From contig JAFSTC010000048.1 of the NCBI GenBank assembly GCA_017450705.1, positions 45,906 to 109,905 of the forward strand: a DNA stretch of 64,000 nucleotides, given 5' to 3'. Of this stretch, positions 59,530 to 64,000 are shown in pieces. Numbering within the stretch: position 1 is the stretch's first letter; each line of letters opens with the position of its first letter. Made by a program: the position numbers and the translations under genes. Source of the stretch: Lentisphaeria bacterium. Its GTDB lineage: Bacteria > Verrucomicrobiota > Lentisphaeria > Victivallales > Victivallaceae. The notes under the pieces were generated by a model. It was not told the DNA's origin, ran no database searches, and was given only the letters and a program-made list of their open reading frames with translations.

Positions 59530-61863
59530 ATGGTGAAACTGATCACGCTGGGGACCAGTCACGGCGATCCCGGGCTTCGCAGATTCAATTCCGCGCTTCT
59601 TCTCAGGACTTCCGGCGGCGATTACCTGTTCGAGGCCGGAGCCCCGGTCAACGCGCTGATGATCCGCAAGGGGATCCCCTTTGCCGGGCTCAAGGCCGTG
59701 TTCGCCAGCCACACCCATGAAGACCACATCGGCGGACTGCCGGGCCTGATCAAATCTCTCGTGAAGCGTCCCGAAGCCGGACAGCACACCGATCTCTTTC
59801 TGCCGGAAAAGAGCTGTACCGACGGCGTGCTCGCCTTCATGGCCGCGGTGCACCGGCCGTGGCCCGAAGAGTTGCTGACCTTTTCGGAGATCGCCCCGGG
59901 ACCGATTTTTGACGACGGGGATCTGCGGGTGACAGCCTACCCGACGGATCACGTCGTCGAGGGGGAACGCCATTATCCCAGTTGGGCCTTTCTGGCCGAA
60001 GCCGAGGGCGTCCGGATCGTTTTCACCGGCGACCTGAGCCGCGATCTGCACGATTTCCCCCTCGCGGCCTTCGACGAGCCCGCGGTCTGCGTCATGGAGT
60101 GCCAGCACTACGCCCCTGAATGCGCCGTCCCGATCTTCCGGAAATTGCCGATCACCCGTTTCATCGGCGTCCACATCTCCGCGCGCTGGGACGGACACAC
60201 CGGGGAGTTTTACAAGGCCGTCGGTCGGCCCCGTTTCCCCTTCGAGCTGGCCGAGGACGGCATGGAGTTCGACCTGAGCGCACCGCCCGTCCCGAAGGGG
60301 ACGCGCCCCTTCACGGCGGCGGTGCTGGCCGATCTGCACCTGCCGGACGAGGCGGACACGGTGAAGGAACACGTCCTCGATCAGGCGCTCGAAAAAATCG
60401 CTTCCAGCAGACCCGATGCTGTCCTGCTGACCGGCGACATGACGGCCCGCGGGACGCTGCCCGCGGCGCGGCGGCTGAAAAAAAAGCTCTGCCGACTTCC
60501 GGGGAAAGTTTTTTTCACGCCGGGCAACGCCGAACAGCGCACGCCAAAAGATGCGGATCAGGTCGCTGCTTGCCTCAAGACCCGGGACCGGGGGGAGGGC
60601 GTTCTGCTTCTGGAGAGTTCCGCCGGTCGGTTCAGCGCCGCCGCCCGCGCCGCGCTGGCCCGGATGATCGCCGAAAACACTGCCCGGGATCTGCTGGCGG
60701 TCACGCATTATCCGCCCATGTGCCTCCCGGAGGAGGACCGCTGGCTCCTGGCCGCCGCGGGCCGCGCCGGGATCATCGGGCTTCTGGTCTGCGGCCACTT
60801 GCACTATGACAAAAGGTTCATCTGGTCGGGGATCCGCTGCGAGATGGTGCGGGGCCTGGACCCCGACAAGGCCATCGGCGGCCCGCCCGCCGTCGTTTTC
60901 TTTTCCCGCCGCCGGGACGGCTCCTGGATCCGCCGCGAGACGGTCTGCCGTGAAGCCGATCCCGTCAACTGGGAGCCGGATGAGCGGGCGGCTTTGGCGG
61001 ACCGGCTCGGGCTCTCGGGCATGTCCGATCCCTTCGGCGGCCTCGAGTTCGCCGCCCGGGAAAAAGTGCCTGTTTTCGAGTGGCGCTTCGCTTTTTTCGA
61101 GGGTGAGCAGGCGGAGCGGTTCCGCGCGCTTCTTGGGGCGTGGCGGCGCGCGGGAGGAAAATGTTTCTCCATCCACTTCCCCGAACTGGTCTGGGAAAAC
61201 GGCGAACTTGTCCGGCCCGACGCGCTCCGCGCCGCCGTCCGGGCCGCGCTGGACCTGCGGGCCGACCGGATCACGGTACACGTTCCCCGGGTCTCCGTCG
61301 GCCTCTTTTCCGATTCGGCCGTCGCCGGAAAGATCGCCGATGCGGCGTCGGAGATCCTGCGGCCCCTTGCCTGTGCGGGGATCGCGGTCGGCGTCGAAAA
61401 TCTCCACATGAAGCCCGGCGAAAAGGAGGGGCCCGACAGGGGCTTCGGCTACACGCCCGACGAGGTCCTGACCTTTGCCGACATGCTGACGGCCCGGGGT
61501 GTCCCGGCGGGGATCCATTTCGATCTGGGGCACGCCCGCAACAACGGCGCTTTCGGCAGTATTTACCCCATCAGCAGCTGGCTGGCCCGCTGCGGGGGAC
61601 GGATCAACGGCTGCCATCTGCATCAGGTGACTTGTGACGGAGACGGAAAAATGCTGAACCATCAGGCCGTGACGGAGCCCTTCGGGCGGCTGATCTCTCT
61701 TGCGTCGCTGTTTCTGGCGTGGAAGTCAGGAGAGCTCCCCCGGGTCCCGTTGATTTTGGAGATCCGCGGCGGCCGCGGCCCGGAATCGTGGACGTGCCTC
61801 CGACGGTATCTGGGAAAAAACGGAAAAACCTTTGTTTCCGATGGGGGCGGGGTGAGAGATTGA
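59530..61863 (+). CDS. Three-domain metalloenzyme fusion: MBL-fold, metallophosphoesterase, xylose-isomerase-like barrel
   Basis: The 777-residue protein has three enzyme domains in a row. Residues 1-250: metallo-beta-lactamase fold with HTHEDHIGG at 61-69, and DLSRDLHDF and PTDH motifs. Residues 258-475: calcineurin-like phosphoesterase with DLH at 268-270, GDMT at 302-305, His393 (THYPP) and GHLH at 422-425; the usual GNHD/E reads GNAE, so one ligand is altered. Residues about 505-777: sugar phosphate isomerase/epimerase-like TIM barrel with VGVENLHMKPGE, HFDLGHARNNG and GCHLHQVTCDGD, where metal ligands sit in AP-endonuclease-2-type barrels. All three are cytoplasmic. I know no standard family with this order. 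It follows the DUF4838 gene directly; the GTG at 59524 is an alternative start. Its stop touches repeat copy C. Confidence 0.85.
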   Translation: MVKLITLGTSHGDPGLRRFNSALLLRTSGGDYLFEAGAPVNALMIRKGIPFAGLKAVFASHTHEDHIGGLPGLIKSLVKRPEAGQHTDLFLPEKSCTDGVLAFMAAVHRPWPEELLTFSEIAPGPIFDDGDLRVTAYPTDHVVEGERHYPSWAFLAEAEGVRIVFTGDLSRDLHDFPLAAFDEPAVCVMECQHYAPECAVPIFRKLPITRFIGVHISARWDGHTGEFYKAVGRPRFPFELAEDGMEFDLSAPPVPKGTRPFTAAVLADLHLPDEADTVKEHVLDQALEKIASSRPDAVLLTGDMTARGTLPAARRLKKKLCRLPGKVFFTPGNAEQRTPKDADQVAACLKTRDRGEGVLLLESSAGRFSAAARAALARMIAENTARDLLAVTHYPPMCLPEEDRWLLAAAGRAGIIGLLVCGHLHYDKRFIWSGIRCEMVRGLDPDKAIGGPPAVVFFSRRRDGSWIRRETVCREADPVNWEPDERAALADRLGLSGMSDPFGGLEFAAREKVPVFEWRFAFFEGEQAERFRALLGAWRRAGGKCFSIHFPELVWENGELVRPDALRAAVRAALDLRADRITVHVPRVSVGLFSDSAVAGKIADAASEILRPLACAGIAVGVENLHMKPGEKEGPDRGFGYTPDEVLTFADMLTARGVPAGIHFDLGHARNNGAFGSIYPISSWLARCGGRINGCHLHQVTCDGDGKMLNHQAVTEPFGRLISLASLFLAWKSGELPRVPLILEIRGGRGPESWTCLRRYLGKNGKTFVSDGGGVRD

Positions 61864-61979
61864 AAATACGCCGCTTTTCTTGAAAAGGGCAGGGGGCCCG
61901 GGGGAAGGGGAAAACTTCTTTTCACGCGGAAAAGAAGTTTTCCCCTTCCCCCGGAACCATCGTCCCTTATCGGGAACAG
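61862..61979. repeat. Dispersed stem-loop repeat, copy C
   Basis: The left arm 61898-61923 and right arm 61929-61954 form a perfect 26 bp stem around loop ACGCG. The CTTTTC/GAAAAG mini-hairpin and the TTATCGGGAACAG end are kept. The stem differs from copy B at several positions, always on both arms (for example GGAAGG with CCTTCC in place of GGAGG with CCTCC). It starts at the stop codon of the fusion gene. Confidence 0.9.
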
Positions 61980-62001
61980 CGCGTTCGAAAAGAGAGCAAA
62001 A

Positions 62002-63573
62002 ATGAATTTCAATTCGGGTTTTGTGAAAGACAGAAGGCGGCGGTTTTACCGGCCGGTGAGGCGGGTTTTGCACGCCGAGGGCGTGGAGGAGGCGGAACTT
62101 TTTATCGGCAACACGGCGTATCAGCCGGTGATCCATTATGTGCCGAAGCGGGCGGTGTTCCAGCCGGGGGGAAAGGTTTTGCTGGACTTCGGCAGTGCGT
62201 TCCACGGGGGGATCAAAATCGATCCCTTCCGGGCGCCGGGGCGGATCCGGGTGAAGTTCGGGGAGTCGGTGAGCGAGGCGATCGGCGCCTCCAATCAGGA
62301 TTGTTCGCGCAAGGACGCGGTCCTCGAACTCCCGATGTGCGGGAGTCTGGAGTACGGCAACACGGTTTTCCGTTTCGTCGAGATCACGAACGAGGGGACA
62401 GATCCGCTTGAGTTCCTCAATGTCACGGGGGTGGCGCTGGAGTGCGATCTCGAGGTGACGGGCTCCTTCGAGTCCTCCGACGGGCGGCTCAATGAGATCT
62501 GGAAGACGGCGGTGCGGACGGTCCACCTCTGCATGCAGGATTACCTTTACGACGGGGCCAAGCGGGACCGGATCGTCTGGATGGGGGACATGCACCCGGA
62601 GATCCGGGGCGTGCTGTGCGCCTTTTCGGACACAAGCATCATCCGGGACTCCTTCGAATTTCTCATGGGACAGTCCGGACCGGAACAGCCCATGAACAAC
62701 ATCTACACCTATTCCTGCTGGTTCATCATCAGCGTGTGGGACTACTATCTCGCCACCGGGGACCGGCAATTTCTCGAAGCCCACGCCGATTATTTCCAAC
62801 GGATGCTGGCGCATTACGTCAAGTTCGTGGGGGAGGACGGTTCGGAAAATGTGCCCGAGCGGCGGTTCCTCGACTGGCCCAACAACGACGATCCCGCCGC
62901 CAAGCACGCGGGGATCCAGGCGCTGCTGCTGGGAATGATGCAAGCCGGGGAGAAGATTTTGCGGGAGCTGGATTTCGACGCGTCGGCCGTCGCCGCCGCC
63001 CGGGAAAAACTGCTGCGCCACGTGCCCGACCCCGCCGGACGCAAGGCTCCCGCCGCGCTGATGACGCTCACGGGACTGGCCGACCGCCGGGATGTGCTTT
63101 ATCGGGATCCCTTCCGGGGCGTGAGCACCTTTTACGGGTACTACATGCTTCTGGCGCAGGAGACGCGTCCCGCGCTGGAACTGATCCGGCGCTACTGGGG
63201 CGGCATGCTGGACTTCGGCGCCACCAGTTTCTGGGAGGACTTCGATCTGGACTGGACCACAAATGCCGGGCGGATCGACGAACTGCCCGCGCCCGGCAAA
63301 AAGGACATCCACGCCGACTTCGGCGCCTACTGCTACAAGGGACTGCGCCACAGCCTGAGCCACGGCTGGAGCTGCGGCCCCGCGCCCTTTTTGAGCGAAA
63401 GGGTGCTGGGCGTGAGTTTCCCGGAGCCCGGAAAAGTCCTCATCCGCCCGGACCTCGGGGACCTCGATCACGTGCGTGGCACCGTCCCCACGCCGCACGG
63501 CCTCATCACGGTGGAGGCCGATCCCAAAGGCTTCCGCTGCGATGTGCCCCCCGGACTCGTCCGCCTCGGGTAG
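62002..63573 (+). CDS. Alpha-L-rhamnosidase-like protein, GH78 family (short form)
   Basis: The 523-residue protein resembles the catalytic half of GH78 enzymes. It has VTGSFESSDGRLNEIWKTAV, then the signature YDGAKRDRIVWMGDMHPEIR with the catalytic Asp/Glu region, YSCWFIISVWDYYLATGDRQ, and later GATSFWEDFDLDWTT and GLRHSLSHGWSCGPAPFL, all parts of the (alpha/alpha)6 barrel. Typical GH78 proteins are over 900 residues with several beta domains in front; this one has only one short N-terminal beta domain. No signal peptide. AAGAGAG before the ATG. GH78 enzymes remove alpha-L-rhamnose. It lies after repeat copy C, and its last 24 codons are copied at 63875. Confidence 0.87.
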   Translation: MNFNSGFVKDRRRRFYRPVRRVLHAEGVEEAELFIGNTAYQPVIHYVPKRAVFQPGGKVLLDFGSAFHGGIKIDPFRAPGRIRVKFGESVSEAIGASNQDCSRKDAVLELPMCGSLEYGNTVFRFVEITNEGTDPLEFLNVTGVALECDLEVTGSFESSDGRLNEIWKTAVRTVHLCMQDYLYDGAKRDRIVWMGDMHPEIRGVLCAFSDTSIIRDSFEFLMGQSGPEQPMNNIYTYSCWFIISVWDYYLATGDRQFLEAHADYFQRMLAHYVKFVGEDGSENVPERRFLDWPNNDDPAAKHAGIQALLLGMMQAGEKILRELDFDASAVAAAREKLLRHVPDPAGRKAPAALMTLTGLADRRDVLYRDPFRGVSTFYGYYMLLAQETRPALELIRRYWGGMLDFGATSFWEDFDLDWTTNAGRIDELPAPGKKDIHADFGAYCYKGLRHSLSHGWSCGPAPFLSERVLGVSFPEPGKVLIRPDLGDLDHVRGTVPTPHGLITVEADPKGFRCDVPPGLVRLG

Positions 63574-63624
63574 TTGCCCGTGGGCATTATGCGGGGGCGC
63601 TTGCGCCGCCCCCCGCACCCCCCC
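63499..63624 (+). repeat. Direct repeat of the rhamnosidase 3' end, first copy
   Basis: This 126-base stretch covers the last 24 codons of the rhamnosidase gene and the next 51 bases. It is repeated at 63875-64000 with one mismatch seen (63519 C versus G). The shared downstream part holds a GCGGGGGCGC/GCCCCCCGC hairpin. Confidence 0.92.
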
Positions 63625-63688
63625 GGCGCCCGGTGCGACCGGGAGCGGGATGGGCCGGAGGCACGCCGGGCCGCGGGCAGAAAGACAT

Positions 63689-63752
63689 GTTGCAAAATAA
63701 ATGTACGGTCTTCCCGCTTTTCTGCGGAAAGACCGTACACATATTTTGCAAC
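63689..63752. repeat. Long interrupted hairpin between the two direct repeats
   Basis: GTTGCAAAATA (63689-63699) pairs with TATTTTGCAAC (63742-63752), GTACGGTCTT pairs with AAGACCGTAC inside it, and CCGC/GCGG forms the tip. It is AT-richer than its surroundings and could be a small mobile palindromic element or a terminator, though no T-run follows. Confidence 0.85.
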
Positions 63753-63874
63753 GGTTTGCCGCCGGGGGGACGAAAAGTCGCTCACACGATTTTCTTCCCC
63801 CCGGACCCCCTTGCTTGTACTGTTACTCGACCGTACCCCGTATGGTGATGATCGGGCCGCCGCGGTTCGAGAAG

Positions 63875-63949
63875 GGCCTCATCACGGTGGAGGCGGATCC
63901 CAAAGGCTTCCGCTGCGATGTGCCCCCCGGACTCGTCCGCCTCGGGTAG
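63875..63949 (+). pseudogene. Duplicated 3' fragment of the rhamnosidase gene
   Basis: This stretch reads GLITVEADPKGFRCDVPPGL then VRLG-stop, identical in protein to the end of the rhamnosidase. It has no promoter, start or ribosome site of its own and joins unrelated sequence on the left. It is the coding part of the second direct repeat copy (63875-64000). Confidence 0.9.
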
Positions 63950-64000
63950 TTGCCCGTGGGCATTATGCGGGGGCGCTTGCGCCGCCCCCCGCACCCCCCC

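Larger units (their letters stand above)
63574..64000. other. Intergenic end of the window, no intact gene
   Basis: Apart from the duplicated 3' end and the long hairpin (63689-63752) I see no plausible gene. The remaining stretch is GC-rich with low-complexity C and G runs. A gene may start beyond the right edge. Confidence 0.6.

Noticed and set aside
63689..63752. Intrinsic terminator for the rhamnosidase gene
   Set aside because: The hairpin is more than 100 bases downstream, AT-rich at its base and not followed by a T-run; kept only as a repeat.

Overview
The window looks like chromosomal DNA of a high-GC, anaerobic, glycan-degrading member of the Lentisphaerota (Victivallales-like). This is an inference from gene content: four type II-like pseudopilin genes with the [24 protein letters not shown] N-terminus, a TIGR04073 (exosortase-associated) protein, many secreted or cytoplasmic carbohydrate-active enzymes, an LptF/LptG permease implying an LPS-type outer membrane, and an anaerobe's superoxide reductase / flavodiiron protein / rubredoxin cluster. 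No 16S rRNA gene is present to confirm it.

Layout: (1) 1-870, minus strand: the end of a Tad/Flp pilus locus (partial prepilin peptidase, Flp pilin, promoter). (2) 993-3150: a decayed, frameshifted fragment, a hairpin-rich non-coding stretch, and a Fic protein under two tandem operator-like inverted repeats. (3) 3406-3659: a tRNA-His / tRNA-Met operon with promoter and terminator, then a DUF2238 membrane protein. (4) 4548-12770: an operon for sugar catabolism (HpcH/HpaI aldolase, GH71/99-like protein with a LamG-like tail, GH36 alpha-galactosidase, ceramidase-like protein, EamA exporter). (5) 12786-21902: a second operon headed by a pseudopilin, with tandemly duplicated endonuclease/exonuclease/phosphatase (EEP) proteins, tandemly duplicated LamG + GH-like proteins and a DUF4434-like protein. 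(6) 28815 down to 21943, minus strand: an operon starting with a GntR regulator fused to a sugar-binding-protein-like domain, then pseudopilin, metallophosphoesterase, beta-helix protein and M19 dipeptidase homologue. (7) 35767 down to 28891, minus strand: LptF/G, TatD, ABC exporter, MutM, lipoprotein, LexA-like repressor with an altered catalytic lysine, and two possibly phage-derived small genes. (8) 35783-44601, plus strand: leuS, small envelope proteins, pseudopilin, TIGR04073 protein, ychF, a nuclease and a GH29 fucosidase. (9) 44688-53884: membrane protein, esterase, murA with the fosfomycin-resistant Asp variant, GT39-like transferase, the oxygen-defence cluster, BamE-like lipoprotein and trmO. 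(10) 53873-56433: an AraC regulator, then an AT-richer island with a candidate peptidoglycan-targeting effector that joins a phage MuF-like cysteine motif to a Tlde1/L,D-transpeptidase-like domain. (11) 56486-64000: a pseudopilin-headed cluster with a DUF4838 protein, an unusual three-domain metalloenzyme fusion (MBL + metallophosphoesterase + xylose-isomerase-like barrel) and a GH78-like rhamnosidase whose 3' end is duplicated at the window edge.

Most transcription units can be paired with a promoter of the form TTGxxx-N17-TAxxxT (often TTGCAT), which supports several start assignments. Three copies of an approximately 118 bp element with a long stem-loop sit in intergenic positions; the two best copies have compensatory stem changes, so the folded form appears to be conserved.
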